Positions 17,022-25,162 of a stretch of 64,000 bases of DNA are shown here, in pieces (the first letter of the stretch is position 1; each line of letters begins with the position of its first letter). The notes under the pieces were generated by a model that saw nothing but the letters and a program-made list of their open reading frames with translations, ran no database searches and had not been told where the DNA came from. Origin of the DNA: Thiohalorhabdus denitrificans (GTDB taxonomy: Bacteria; Pseudomonadota; Gammaproteobacteria; Thiohalorhabdales; Thiohalorhabdaceae); assembly GCF_001399755.1 (NCBI RefSeq), contig NZ_LJCP01000011.1, positions 186,001 through 250,000 on the forward strand, given 5' to 3'. The position numbers and the translations under genes were made by a program.

Positions 17022-18074
17022 TTGTCCCAAGCATCCTTCCAGAACCGCCGGCCCGGGGGGCTACCGTTCCCCCTGCCCGGACTCCTCGCCGCCCTGGCCG
17101 GCTTCGGGCTTTGCCAGCCGCCCGAGGCCGAGGGCAAGGGGCTCCGGCCCTCCTTGCCCACGGCCACGCTCTCCCCTGTTCAGCAGGTCTACGGCCTGCC
17201 CCGGGACACGGAGCCCGTCGGCGCGCCCGAGGGAGGCCTACGGCTCCGCCTCGACCTGGACCGGGCCAGCCACGACGTGCTGGAGGGGGGTGCTCGGAGC
17301 GGGGTGCTGTTCGACGGGGAGACCCAGCGGACCACGCTGAGCGTCTCGGGCCCCCTGCCCCGGCGGCTGGGGGAGTGGACCCTGGAGGTGCCCCACGTGG
17401 CCCATTCGGGGGGCTTCCTGGACGGGACCCTCGACATCTGGCACAGCGCCCTCGGGCTTCCGGAGGGCAACCGGGGCCGGCGCCCGACGGACGAACTGCT
17501 CTACGTAGTGGTTGAGGACAGGGAAACGCTATTGCGCCGGGACAGCTCGGCCTCGGGCCTGGGGGACGTGGCGCTGGGGGCGCGGTTCCCCGTGGCCGAA
17601 GACGACGGGGAGGGAAGGGCCGTCGTGGGGGTGCGGGTGGAGGCGCCCACCGGCGACCCGGACGGGCTCCTCGGCAGCGGCGGCTGGGACACCAGCCTGT
17701 GGGCGGGGGGCACCCTGCCCGGAGCCACGTGGCTCGGTCCGGGGGCCCTGCACGGGGCGGCGGGAATGGTGGCCATGACCGGCTCGGGGGTGCTGGCCGA
17801 GCTCCACCGGAACTGGGCGGGCTTCCTGCGGCTGGCGGGGGCGGTCCGGCCCGGGTCCACCTTCACCCTGCGCGCCCAGGTGGACGTCCATACGCCCTTC
17901 TACCGCAGCGAGGTGGGCACCCTGGGCAAACCGGCGGCGGAGGCCCGGCTGGGCACGGAGGTGGAGCTGCCGGCCTGGGGCCGCCTGGACCTCGGCGTCT
18001 CCGAGGACCTCACGCCGGAGCGGGCCCCCGACGTCACCTTCCACCTGGGCTGGGAGCGGCGCTTCGGCGACTGA
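17022..18074 (+). CDS. DUF3187 family outer-membrane beta-barrel protein
   Basis: The 350-aa protein looks like a DUF3187 member: a signal segment (LLAALAGFGL), a Q-rich start of the mature chain (LSPVQQVYGLPRDTEPVG), then strands typical of an outer-membrane barrel (LRLRLDLDRASHDVL; GLGDVALGARFPV; ending VTFHLGWERRFGD). The motif TLDIWHSALGLPEGNR fits the family. The start is uncertain: TTG at 17022 is used because the next in-frame starts would remove the signal peptide. Function is unknown; a role as a channel or lipid-related barrel is only a guess. Confidence 0.75.
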   Translation: MSQASFQNRRPGGLPFPLPGLLAALAGFGLCQPPEAEGKGLRPSLPTATLSPVQQVYGLPRDTEPVGAPEGGLRLRLDLDRASHDVLEGGARSGVLFDGETQRTTLSVSGPLPRRLGEWTLEVPHVAHSGGFLDGTLDIWHSALGLPEGNRGRRPTDELLYVVVEDRETLLRRDSSASGLGDVALGARFPVAEDDGEGRAVVGVRVEAPTGDPDGLLGSGGWDTSLWAGGTLPGATWLGPGALHGAAGMVAMTGSGVLAELHRNWAGFLRLAGAVRPGSTFTLRAQVDVHTPFYRSEVGTLGKPAAEARLGTEVELPAWGRLDLGVSEDLTPERAPDVTFHLGWERRFGD

Positions 18075-18092
18075 TACCGCCCGGCAAAGGCT

Positions 18093-18134
18093 GTAGGAGC
18101 CCGCTTTAGCGGGCGATCCGGAGCGGGCTCCTAC
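18093..18134. repeat. REP-like palindrome, GTAGGAGCCCGC type
   Basis: GTAGGAGCCCGCTTTAGCGG-GCGATCCGGAGCGGGCTCCTAC is an inverted repeat whose ends (GTAGGAGCCCGC and GCGGGCTCCTAC) pair perfectly. It lies between convergent genes and may help end transcription. Confidence 0.8.
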
Positions 18135-18186
18135 GTGGACCTTGGCGAGGGTGTGGGTTTGCGGGCCGAGCCGGCAGAACCCGTGG

Positions 18187-18672
18187 CTACTTCTGCTCCC
18201 ACGGCAGCCCGGCGGCCTTCCAGCCGCCCTGTTTGCCCCGGTGGCCCTGCTCGTCCTTGTCGCCCTCGAAGCCCTGGAGCAGGTTGTAGGTCTCGGCGTA
18301 CCCCTGCCGGGCCATGGCCTCCGCGGCCTTGCCGGAGCGCCCGCCGCTGCGGCACATGAACACCAGCACCTGGGAGGTGTCGGTACCCACCTCGGACTGC
18401 AGCTGGGCGGGGAAGTCCGGGTTGTACTCCATGCCCGGGTAGGTCTCCCACTCCACGTGCGTGCCCAGAGCGGGGTACCCCACGAAGTCCCGCTCCGCCT
18501 GGGTTCGCACGTCCACCAGCTGGGCGTTGGGGAGCTTCTCCAGCACCGCGTAGGCCTCCTCGGGGGTCATCTCGCCCGTGAAGTCCTTGCCCTTTTCCCG
18601 GGCGCGCTGCCGGGCGCGGTCGAGGATGGCCTGGGGGTCCTCGTCGGGGATTCGGGAACCTTTTTCGGTCAT
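18187..18672 (-). CDS. Rhodanese-like sulfurtransferase domain protein
   Basis: This 161-aa single-domain rhodanese lacks a signal peptide and is probably cytoplasmic. The domain runs from GEMTPEEAYAVLEKLPNAQL through VDVRTQAERDFVGYP to the active-site loop FMCRSGGRSGKAAEAM, whose Cys would carry persulfide sulfur. CAGGAGACGTCC precedes the ATG at 18672. It is divergent from a PP-loop thiouridylase-like gene followed by tusA, which suggests that it supplies or receives sulfane sulfur in the same relay. The short C-terminal tail (HRGKQGGWKAAGLPWEQK) resembles other rhodaneses of sulfur-oxidiser and phototroph genomes. Confidence 0.85.
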   Translation of the reverse strand: MTEKGSRIPDEDPQAILDRARQRAREKGKDFTGEMTPEEAYAVLEKLPNAQLVDVRTQAERDFVGYPALGTHVEWETYPGMEYNPDFPAQLQSEVGTDTSQVLVFMCRSGGRSGKAAEAMARQGYAETYNLLQGFEGDKDEQGHRGKQGGWKAAGLPWEQK

Positions 18673-18881
18673 GGACGTCTCCTGAGCGTGGGAATCCGTG
18701 CCCCCTCGGGGCGGAGCTCCCATCCATGGGAATTTTCTGCGCCAATACGTTACCATCCGGGGCTGGAATTCTACGCCCAACCGGGCCCTCGGGGGAATTT
18801 GCCCCGGGGGCGGATGTACCGTTCCACAAGGTTTGTTTCTCCCCTCGACGGGAGCGCACATACATGCAGGAGGAAGGCGGA

Positions 18882-19925
18882 ATGAGCGAGCAGCCCAAGG
18901 CCGTGGCACTGCTCTCCGGCGGGCTGGACTCGATGCTGGCCGCCGCGGTGGCCAAGGAGCAGGGCGTCCACGTTGAAGGCATCAACTTCTTCACGGGCTT
19001 CTGCGTGGAGGGCCATACCCACGCCATCCGTCAGAAGGACAAGGACAAGGCCAAGCGCAACAACGCCCTGTGGTCCGCCGAGCAGGTGGGGATCAAGCTC
19101 CACATCGTCGACATCTCCCAGGAATACGTGGGGGTCGTCACCAACCCCAAGCACGGCTACGGGCAGAACCTCAACCCCTGCCTGGACTGCAAGGGCTTCA
19201 TGGTGGCCAAGGCCCGCGAGTGGATGGAGGAAAACGGCTTCGACTTCATCATCACCGGCGAGGTGATCGGCCAGCGGCCCAAGTCCCAGCGGCGCGACAC
19301 CTTCCCCATTATCGAGAAGGAATCCGGGGCGGACGACCGGCTGCTGCGCCCCCTGTGCGCCAAGCAGCTGGCGCCCACGCTCCCCGAGCGGGAAGGCTGG
19401 GTGGACCGTGAGCGCCTCTACGACTTCACCGGGCGCTCGCGCAAGCCGCAGATGGAGCTGGCCGAGCGGTACGGCTTCGAGGAGTACAGCCAGCCGGCCG
19501 GCGGCTGCTGCTTCCTCACCGACGAGAACTTCTCCCGCAAGCTGGCGGACCTGTGGAGCGCCCGCGGGAGCAAGGAGTACGACCTCGACGACGTCATGCT
19601 GCTGAAGATGGGCCGCCACCTGCGCCCGGCGCCCAACTACAAGCTGATCATCGCCCGCGAGGACGGCGAGAACCGCTTCATGAACGGCTACCGCAAGCGC
19701 TTCCACGCCGTGCGCGACCTGGACTACCCGGGACCGCTGGCGCTGGTGCAGGGCGAGCCCGACGAGGCGGACCTGGAGACGGCGGCGCGCATCACGGCCC
19801 GCTACGGCAAGGGCCGCAGCGCCGAAAGCATCCGCGCGGAGATCACCCCGCCGGGCGGCGAGCCCTACGTGACCGAGGTGGCGCCCATGCCGCCCGCGCA
19901 GATCCCCGAGGAATGGCATGTCTGA
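18882..19925 (+). CDS. PP-loop ATPase, ThiI/MnmA-like thiouridylase-type protein
   Basis: The 347-aa protein starts with a PP-loop (LLSGGLDSMLAA, residues 10-21), which adenylates a tRNA or other acceptor for sulfur insertion. It has a CLDCK cysteine pair, the line ITGEVIGQRPKSQRRDTF, RPLCAKQLAPTLPEREGW and GRSRKPQMELA, then PAGGCCFLTD. These fit a family often annotated as tRNA thiouridylase-like and related to ThiI, but distinct from MnmA and lacking THUMP and rhodanese domains. ATG 18882 has AGGAGG eight bases upstream. It overlaps a tusA-like gene by 8 bases, supporting sulfur transfer. The target base is unknown. Confidence 0.8.
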   Translation: MSEQPKAVALLSGGLDSMLAAAVAKEQGVHVEGINFFTGFCVEGHTHAIRQKDKDKAKRNNALWSAEQVGIKLHIVDISQEYVGVVTNPKHGYGQNLNPCLDCKGFMVAKAREWMEENGFDFIITGEVIGQRPKSQRRDTFPIIEKESGADDRLLRPLCAKQLAPTLPEREGWVDRERLYDFTGRSRKPQMELAERYGFEEYSQPAGGCCFLTDENFSRKLADLWSARGSKEYDLDDVMLLKMGRHLRPAPNYKLIIAREDGENRFMNGYRKRFHAVRDLDYPGPLALVQGEPDEADLETAARITARYGKGRSAESIRAEITPPGGEPYVTEVAPMPPAQIPEEWHV

Positions 19926-20172
19926 GGAGAAGGAACGGGAATTCCTCGACGCGCGCAGCCTGCTGTGCCCCATGCCGGTGATCCGCGCCGGGGAGCGCAT
20001 CGCCGAGCTGGAGCCCGGCACGGAGCTGGAGGTGCGCGCCAGCGATCCGGGCGTGCTGCACGACATCCCGGCCTGGTGCCGGGTCAACGGCCACACCGTC
20101 CTGGAGGCCCGCGAGGAGGGCGACGAGCTGGTGGTGGTCCTGCGGGTGGGCGCGGACGATGACGACGCCTGA
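19918..20172 (+). CDS. TusA-family sulfur carrier protein
   Basis: The 84-aa TusA-like protein has the signature LDARSLLCPMPVIRAGERIA with the sulfur-carrying Cys in CPMP, followed by ELEPGTELEVRASDPG and DIPAWC. TusA proteins accept persulfide from a desulfurase or rhodanese and pass it on. The start overlaps the end of the PP-loop gene by 8 bases and its stop overlaps the following CDF gene by 14, so the three are translationally coupled. Partners are probably the PP-loop protein and the divergent rhodanese. Confidence 0.9.
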   Translation: MSEEKEREFLDARSLLCPMPVIRAGERIAELEPGTELEVRASDPGVLHDIPAWCRVNGHTVLEAREEGDELVVVLRVGADDDDA

Positions 20173-21361
20173 GGCCGGCCCCGGCTCCGCGGCCTCCGAT
20201 CCGGAGCGCACCGCGGCGGCGCAGAAGGTGACGGTGATCGGCGCCGTCACCAACCTGGTGCTGGCCCTGGTGAAGACCGTGTTCGGCGTCTTCGCCAACT
20301 CCCAGGCGCTGATCGCGGACGGCCTGCACTCCCTCTCCGACCTGCTCACCGACGCCCTGGTGCTGGTGGCGGTGCGCATGGGCGCCCGGGAGCCGGACGC
20401 CGACCACCCCTACGGCCACGGCCGCTTCGAAACCCTGGCCACCGTGGTCCTGGGGCTGATCCTCATCGGTGCCGGCCTGGGCATCGCCGTAAACGCCGCC
20501 ACCCGGCTCGCCGCCGGCGAGATCGCCCTGCCCACCTGGCCCGCCCTGGTGGCCGCCGCCTTTTCCATCGGCGCCAACGAGTGGCTGTTCCGCATCCAGG
20601 TGCGGATCGGGCGCAAGTACCAGGCCTCCAGCGTGGTGGCCAACGCCTGGCACCACCGCACCGACGCCCTCTCCTCGGTGGCCGCCCTGGTGGGCATCGC
20701 CGGCTCCATGATGGGCCTGGTGGTGCTGGACACCGTGGCCGCCGTGGCGGTGGCCTCCATGGTGATCTGGGCCGGCGGCAAGCTGGGCTGGGACGCCATC
20801 AAGGAGCTGGTGGACACCTCCCTGGAGCGCGAGGAGGTGGAGCGTCTGCACCGGCAGATGCTGCGCATCGAGGGGGTCAAGGCCGTGCACGGCCTCAAGA
20901 CCCGGCGCATGGGCCCCGAGGCCCTGGTGGACGTGCATGTGCAGGTGCCCGGCACCGTCAGCGTCTCCGAGGGCCACCAGATCGCCGAGCGGGTGCGCAA
21001 GCACCTCATCCGGAGCCATCCCGATGTCTCCGAGGTGCTGGTGCACGTGGACCCGGAGAACGACGAGCATGGCATCCCGCTGCTTCCCAACCGGGAAGAG
21101 ATCATGGCCGAGGTGTTCCGGTGCACGGAGGCCCTGGAGCACGATCTCGCCATCCGCGACTATACGGTCCACTATCTGGGTGGACGGATCACCCTGGAGC
21201 TGGCCGTGGAGGTGGACGCGAGCCACACCCTCGGCGAGGCGTACCGGATCGCCGAGCGGCTGCGGGAGGAGATCCGGGCGCAGACCCAGGCCCACGACGT
21301 ACAGGTGCATCTGCACGTGCCGCACGGGGAAAGCGGCGAGACGGCCCCTTCCGGGGCCTGA
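20159..21361 (+). CDS. Cation diffusion facilitator with extended C terminus
   Basis: The 400-aa CDF-family metal/proton antiporter probably exports Zn, Fe or Mn. The membrane part (about 25-220) has the metal-site motifs ADGLHSLSDLLTD in TM2 and NAWHHRTDALSS in TM5. A cytoplasmic dimerisation domain follows (GVKAVHGLKTRRMGPEALVD, then HVDPEND). Unlike YiiP, the chain continues for about 90 residues with what looks like a second copy (IRDYTVHYLGGRITLELAVE ... HDVQVHLHVPHG). It overlaps tusA by 14 bases, an unexpected link between sulfur relay and metal export. Confidence 0.92.
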   Translation: MTTPEAGPGSAASDPERTAAAQKVTVIGAVTNLVLALVKTVFGVFANSQALIADGLHSLSDLLTDALVLVAVRMGAREPDADHPYGHGRFETLATVVLGLILIGAGLGIAVNAATRLAAGEIALPTWPALVAAAFSIGANEWLFRIQVRIGRKYQASSVVANAWHHRTDALSSVAALVGIAGSMMGLVVLDTVAAVAVASMVIWAGGKLGWDAIKELVDTSLEREEVERLHRQMLRIEGVKAVHGLKTRRMGPEALVDVHVQVPGTVSVSEGHQIAERVRKHLIRSHPDVSEVLVHVDPENDEHGIPLLPNREEIMAEVFRCTEALEHDLAIRDYTVHYLGGRITLELAVEVDASHTLGEAYRIAERLREEIRAQTQAHDVQVHLHVPHGESGETAPSGA

Positions 21362-21390
21362 GCACACGGAAAGAAGGGGGACCCGAACCC

Positions 21391-21942
21391 ATGCCACTGC
21401 CCGCCAACGCCCGGCAGCCGCGCCTCGCTCCCATCCGGGGGAAGGCCGCCCCGCTGCTCCTGGCTCTCGGCGTCTGCCTGGCCGTCCCGGCCACGGCGGC
21501 CACCGTCTACAAGTGGACCGACGAGGACGGCACCGTCCACTACTCCGACGCGCCCCCGCCGGGCCAGCAGGACGTGGAGCGCCTGGAGATCGAGTCCGGC
21601 GCCCCCCGCCCGGAGGTTGGCCAGGAGCAGGAATCCGAACCCGACCAGGAGGAGGACGGCGGCGCCGCCGACGTGAACATCTCCGAGGCCGAGATCCAGG
21701 CAAAGAAGCTGGAAGACCAGGTGGAGAAGGCCCGGCAGATCTACGAGCAGGCCCGGGAGAACCGGATCGAGGGGGAGAAGGTCCGGCTCGGCAACGAGCA
21801 GAATTACGTCCGCTACCTGGAGCGGATCGAGGGGCTCAAGGAAGAAGAAGAACAGGCCAAGAAGCAGCTGGAGGAGCTCCGCCGGAAGCTGGAGGAAGCC
21901 CGCTCCCGGCTGCAGGAGCTGCGCCAGAAGGCGCAGGAGTAG
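21391..21942 (+). CDS. DUF4124 domain protein with coiled coil
   Basis: The 183-aa exported protein has a signal peptide (APLLLALGVCLAVPATAA) directly followed by the DUF4124 motif TVYKWTDEDGTVHYSDAPPP. An acidic linker and a long Glu/Lys/Arg-rich coiled coil (about 95-183, LEDQVEKARQIYEQARENR) follow. DUF4124 proteins are common periplasmic proteins of unknown function in Gammaproteobacteria. It starts 29 bases after the CDF gene and may share its transcript. Confidence 0.85.
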   Translation: MPLPANARQPRLAPIRGKAAPLLLALGVCLAVPATAATVYKWTDEDGTVHYSDAPPPGQQDVERLEIESGAPRPEVGQEQESEPDQEEDGGAADVNISEAEIQAKKLEDQVEKARQIYEQARENRIEGEKVRLGNEQNYVRYLERIEGLKEEEEQAKKQLEELRRKLEEARSRLQELRQKAQE

Positions 21943-22005
21943 GGAGAGCGGCCCCGTACCGGCCGGCCCTGGACCCGATTACCGACTCGCAAAGGGAGGT
22001 TCTCC

Positions 22006-22779
22006 ATGCACCAGCCCGTCGTGCTCATCGGCGCCGGCGAGATGGGAAGCGTGTTCGCCCACGGCCTTCTGCGTGCCGGCCATCCCGTCTATCCGGTCAC
22101 CCGCGACATGGACCCGGAGCAGGCGGCAGCGGCCGTTCCGGACCCCGCCCTGGCCCTGGTTACCGTGGGCGAGAAGGACCTCCATACCGTGCTGGCCGAT
22201 CTGCCCCCGGCCTGGCGGGACCGGGTGGGCCTGATCCAGAACGAGCTCCTGCCCCGCGACTGGGAGGCCCACGACCTGCCGCAGCCCACGGTGAGCGCGG
22301 TGTGGTTCGAGAAGAAGCCCGGCAAGGCGGTGAACCCCATCATCGCCTCGCCCGCCTACGGCCCCGGCGCCGACCTGCTGGTGAACGCCCTGGACGGCAT
22401 CGGCATCGGCGCGCGCCGAGTGGACGACTACGACGAGATGCTCTTCGAGCTGGTGCGCAAGAACGTCTACATCCTCACCACCAACATCGCCGGGCTGGAG
22501 ACGGGCGGCACCACCGGCGAGCTGTGGAACCACCACCGCGAGCTGGCTCAGCAGGTAGCCGACGAGGTGATGGACATCCAGGCCTGGCTCACCGGCGCCG
22601 AGCTGGACCGCGAGCGGCTGGTGGCCGGCATGGCCGAGGCCATGCTCGCCGACCCCGAGCACGGCAACACCGGCCGCTCCGCCCCGGACCGGCTGGCGCG
22701 CGCCATCGGCTACGCCGACGAGGCGGGGCTGGAGGTGCCCAAGCTGCGGGCGCTGGCCGCCGAGCACGGCGGTTCCTAA
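22006..22779 (+). CDS. Ketopantoate reductase-like NAD(P)-binding protein
   Basis: The 257-aa protein starts with a Rossmann fold (VVLIGAGEMGSVFAHGLLRA) of the ApbA/PanE type. A helical C-terminal part includes ELVRKNVYILTTNIAGLETG, resembling the Lys/Asn region of the ketopantoate-reductase C-terminal domain. It is shorter than E. coli PanE (303 aa), and identity to true PanE is not evident. GGGAGGTT lies before the ATG. It is followed by a repeat block, then ilvD; the proximity to branched-chain amino-acid genes would suit pantoate metabolism, but this is inference. Confidence 0.7.
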   Translation: MHQPVVLIGAGEMGSVFAHGLLRAGHPVYPVTRDMDPEQAAAAVPDPALALVTVGEKDLHTVLADLPPAWRDRVGLIQNELLPRDWEAHDLPQPTVSAVWFEKKPGKAVNPIIASPAYGPGADLLVNALDGIGIGARRVDDYDEMLFELVRKNVYILTTNIAGLETGGTTGELWNHHRELAQQVADEVMDIQAWLTGAELDRERLVAGMAEAMLADPEHGNTGRSAPDRLARAIGYADEAGLEVPKLRALAAEHGGS

Positions 22780-22794
22780 AAACAGAAAACGCCA

Positions 22795-22826
22795 AACCGC
22801 CAAGGACGCCAAGAGTCGCCAAGGAG
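22795..22826. repeat. Left arm of CCAAGGACG repeat element
   Basis: CCGCCAAGGACGCCAAGAGT and CGCCAAGGA are the inverse of the TTGGCGTCC tandem at 22984-23053. Together they flank a REP-like palindrome, so 22795-23053 is a nested inverted structure. Confidence 0.65.
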
Positions 22827-22854
22827 AAACGGCCCCAAACGGCAAAATCCTCCT

Positions 22855-22938
22855 GTAGGAGCGGCGGCCCCTCGCGGCGACCTGCCGAATAACGTCCCCC
22901 AGACCGAAAGGCATCGCGGCGGGGGCCGCCGCTCCTAC
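22855..22938. repeat. REP-like palindrome, GTAGGAGCGGCGGCC type
   Basis: GTAGGAGCGGCGGCCCCTCG at the left pairs with CGGGGGCCGCCGCTCCTAC at the right, with inner GGCATCGCGGCG/CGCGGCGACCTGCC arms. It is a third sequence variant of the palindromes elsewhere in the window. Confidence 0.8.
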
Positions 22939-22983
22939 ACTCCGTTTTCCGACATTTTTGGGCCTTTTCGCCTTCTTGGCGCG

Positions 22984-23053
22984 CTTGGCGTCCTTGGCGT
23001 CCTTGGCGTCCTTGGCGTCCTTGGCGTCCTTGGCGTCCTTGGCGTCCTTGGCG
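22984..23053. repeat. 9-base tandem repeat CTTGGCGTC
   Basis: Seven exact tandem copies of CTTGGCGTC plus a partial eighth lie directly upstream of ilvD. A tandem of this kind is prone to slippage; copy number may vary between strains. It is noncoding: the region is between the stop at 22779 and the ilvD ATG at 23089. Confidence 0.9.
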
Positions 23054-23088
23054 GTTCATCATCGACTTAGCCTCTGGAGACGACTCCC

Positions 23089-24939
23089 ATGCCGCAATAC
23101 CGCTCCCGCACCACCACCCACGGCCGCAACATGGCCGGCGCGCGCGCCCTGTGGCGGGCCACCGGCGTGAAGGACGACGACTTCGGCAAGCCCATCGTGG
23201 CGGTGGCCAACTCCTTCACCCAGTTCGTGCCCGGGCACGTCCACCTCAAGGACCTGGGCCAGCTGGTTGCCGGGGCGGTGGAGCAGGCGGGCGGCATCGC
23301 CAAGGAATTCGACACCATCGCCGTGGACGACGGCATCGCCATGGGCCACGGCGGCATGCTCTACAGCCTGCCGTCGCGGGAGCTGATCGCCGACTCCATC
23401 GAGTACATGGTGAACGCTCACTGCGCCGACGCGCTGGTGTGCATCTCCAACTGCGACAAGATCACCCCCGGCATGCTCAACGCCGCCATGCGGCTGAACA
23501 TCCCGGTGGTGTTCGTCTCCGGCGGGCCCATGGAGGCGGGCAAGACCAAGCTGGCGGGCAAGGACACCAAGCTGGACCTGGTGGACGCCATGGTCTACGC
23601 CGTGAACCCGGAGCTGTCCGACGAGGACATGGAGAACGTGGAACGCTCCGCCTGCCCCACCTGCGGCTCCTGCTCGGGCATGTTCACCGCCAACTCCATG
23701 AACTGCCTCACCGAGGCCCTGGGGCTCTCCCTGCCGGGCAACGGCTCGCTGCTGGCCACCCACGCCGACCGCAGGGCGCTGTTCGAGGAAGCCGGCGAGC
23801 TGGTGGTGAACCTGGCCAAGCGCTACTACGAGGGCGACGACGAGACCGTCCTGCCGCGCTCCATCGCCACCTTCGAGGCCTTCGAGAACGCCATGTCCCT
23901 GGACATCGCCATGGGCGGCTCCACCAATACGGTGCTGCACCTGCTGGCGGCGGCCCGCGAGGGCGAGGTGGACTTCCAGATGGAGGACATCGACCGGCTG
24001 TCGCGGCGGGTGCCGCACCTGTCCAAGGTGGCGCCCTCCAGCAACCAGTACCACATGGAGGACGTCCACCGCGCCGGCGGCGTCATGCGCATCCTCGGCG
24101 AGCTGGAGCGCGGCGGGCTGCTGCACACCGACCTCCCCACCGTGCACAGCCCCACCATGGACGAGGCTTTGGCGCGCTGGGACGTGCGCCGTACGGAGGA
24201 TGAGGCGGTGGTCAGCCGCTACCTGGCCGGGCCGGCGGGCATCCCCAGCCAGGACCCCTTCTTCCAGGCCACCCGCTGGCCGTCCCTGGACCTGGACCGC
24301 GAGAACGGCTGCATCCGCGACGTGGAGCACGCCTACAGCCCCGACGGCGGGCTGGCGGTGCTCTACGGCAACCTCGCCCCGGAGGGCTGCATCGTGAAGA
24401 CCGCCGGGGTGGACGAATCCATCCTGCAGTTCACCGGCCCGGCGCGCATCTTCGAGAGCCAGGAGGCGGCGGTGGAGGCCATCCTCGGGGATAAGATCAA
24501 CGCTGGCGACGTGGTGATCATCCGCTACGAGGGCCCCAAGGGCGGCCCCGGCATGCAGGAGATGCTCTACCCCACCAGCTACCTGAAGTCCAAGGGGCTG
24601 GGGGCGCAGTGCGCCCTGATCACCGACGGGCGCTTCTCCGGCGGCACCTCCGGGCTGTCCATCGGCCACGTCTCCCCGGAGGCGGCCCAGGGCGGGCCCA
24701 TCGGCCTGGTGGAGGAGGGCGACACGGTGGTCATCGACATCCCCGGCCGCTCCATCGGCATCGACGCGGACGAGGCCGAGCTGGAGCGCCGCCGGGCCGC
24801 CATGGAGCAGCGCGGTGCCAAGGCCTGGAGGCCCGCGGAGCGCCAGCGTCCGGTGACCCAGGCCCTGCGCGCCTACGCCGCGCTGACCACCTCGGCCGCC
24901 CGCGGCGCCGTGCGCGATCTGTCGCAGGTGGAGGGCTGA
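23089..24939 (+). CDS. ilvD: Dihydroxy-acid dehydratase, E. coli-type
   Basis: IlvD dehydrates 2,3-dihydroxy acids to the 2-keto acids of valine and isoleucine synthesis. At 616 aa it has the same length as E. coli IlvD and the same class features: [17 protein letters not shown]-type N terminus, [11 protein letters not shown] (no Cys at this position), [31 protein letters not shown] and [20 protein letters not shown]. This class uses an oxygen-sensitive 4Fe-4S cluster in E. coli. A second, distinct IlvD gene follows at 25163, past a REP palindrome. Confidence 0.96.
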   Translation: MPQYRSRTTTHGRNMAGARALWRATGVKDDDFGKPIVAVANSFTQFVPGHVHLKDLGQLVAGAVEQAGGIAKEFDTIAVDDGIAMGHGGMLYSLPSRELIADSIEYMVNAHCADALVCISNCDKITPGMLNAAMRLNIPVVFVSGGPMEAGKTKLAGKDTKLDLVDAMVYAVNPELSDEDMENVERSACPTCGSCSGMFTANSMNCLTEALGLSLPGNGSLLATHADRRALFEEAGELVVNLAKRYYEGDDETVLPRSIATFEAFENAMSLDIAMGGSTNTVLHLLAAAREGEVDFQMEDIDRLSRRVPHLSKVAPSSNQYHMEDVHRAGGVMRILGELERGGLLHTDLPTVHSPTMDEALARWDVRRTEDEAVVSRYLAGPAGIPSQDPFFQATRWPSLDLDRENGCIRDVEHAYSPDGGLAVLYGNLAPEGCIVKTAGVDESILQFTGPARIFESQEAAVEAILGDKINAGDVVIIRYEGPKGGPGMQEMLYPTSYLKSKGLGAQCALITDGRFSGGTSGLSIGHVSPEAAQGGPIGLVEEGDTVVIDIPGRSIGIDADEAELERRRAAMEQRGAKAWRPAERQRPVTQALRAYAALTTSAARGAVRDLSQVEG

Positions 24940-24967
24940 GGGACTCAGCCGGTGCGACGGGGCACCC

Positions 24968-25050
24968 GTAGGAGCCCGCTTTAGCGGGCGATGGCGGAAT
25001 TGAGCCGCCAGGGCTCGGGAGGGTAATCGCTCACTAAAGTGAGCTCCTAC
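24968..25050. repeat. REP-like palindrome pair between the two ilvD genes
   Basis: GTAGGAGCCCGCTTTAGCGGGCGAT begins the unit, and ATCGCTCACTAAAGTGAGCTCCTAC ends it in inverse orientation. The outer arms pair while the inner hairpins (CCGCTTTAGCGG, CTCACTAAAGTGAG) are each palindromic: a BIME-like layout. Confidence 0.8.
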
Positions 25051-25162
25051 GGACGGCTTTATGCGGACTCGGACGCCGTTGGACCCAGGGGCAGCCTGCT
25101 GGCCCCCTAAGCGGGTAGTCTGGTAAGGGTGATTCTTCGGTCCAAACAGGGGGCACCACGCC

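Noticed and set aside
22984-23053. CTTGGCGTC tandem considered as a CRISPR array
   Set aside because: Units are 9 bases with no spacers, so it is a simple tandem repeat.
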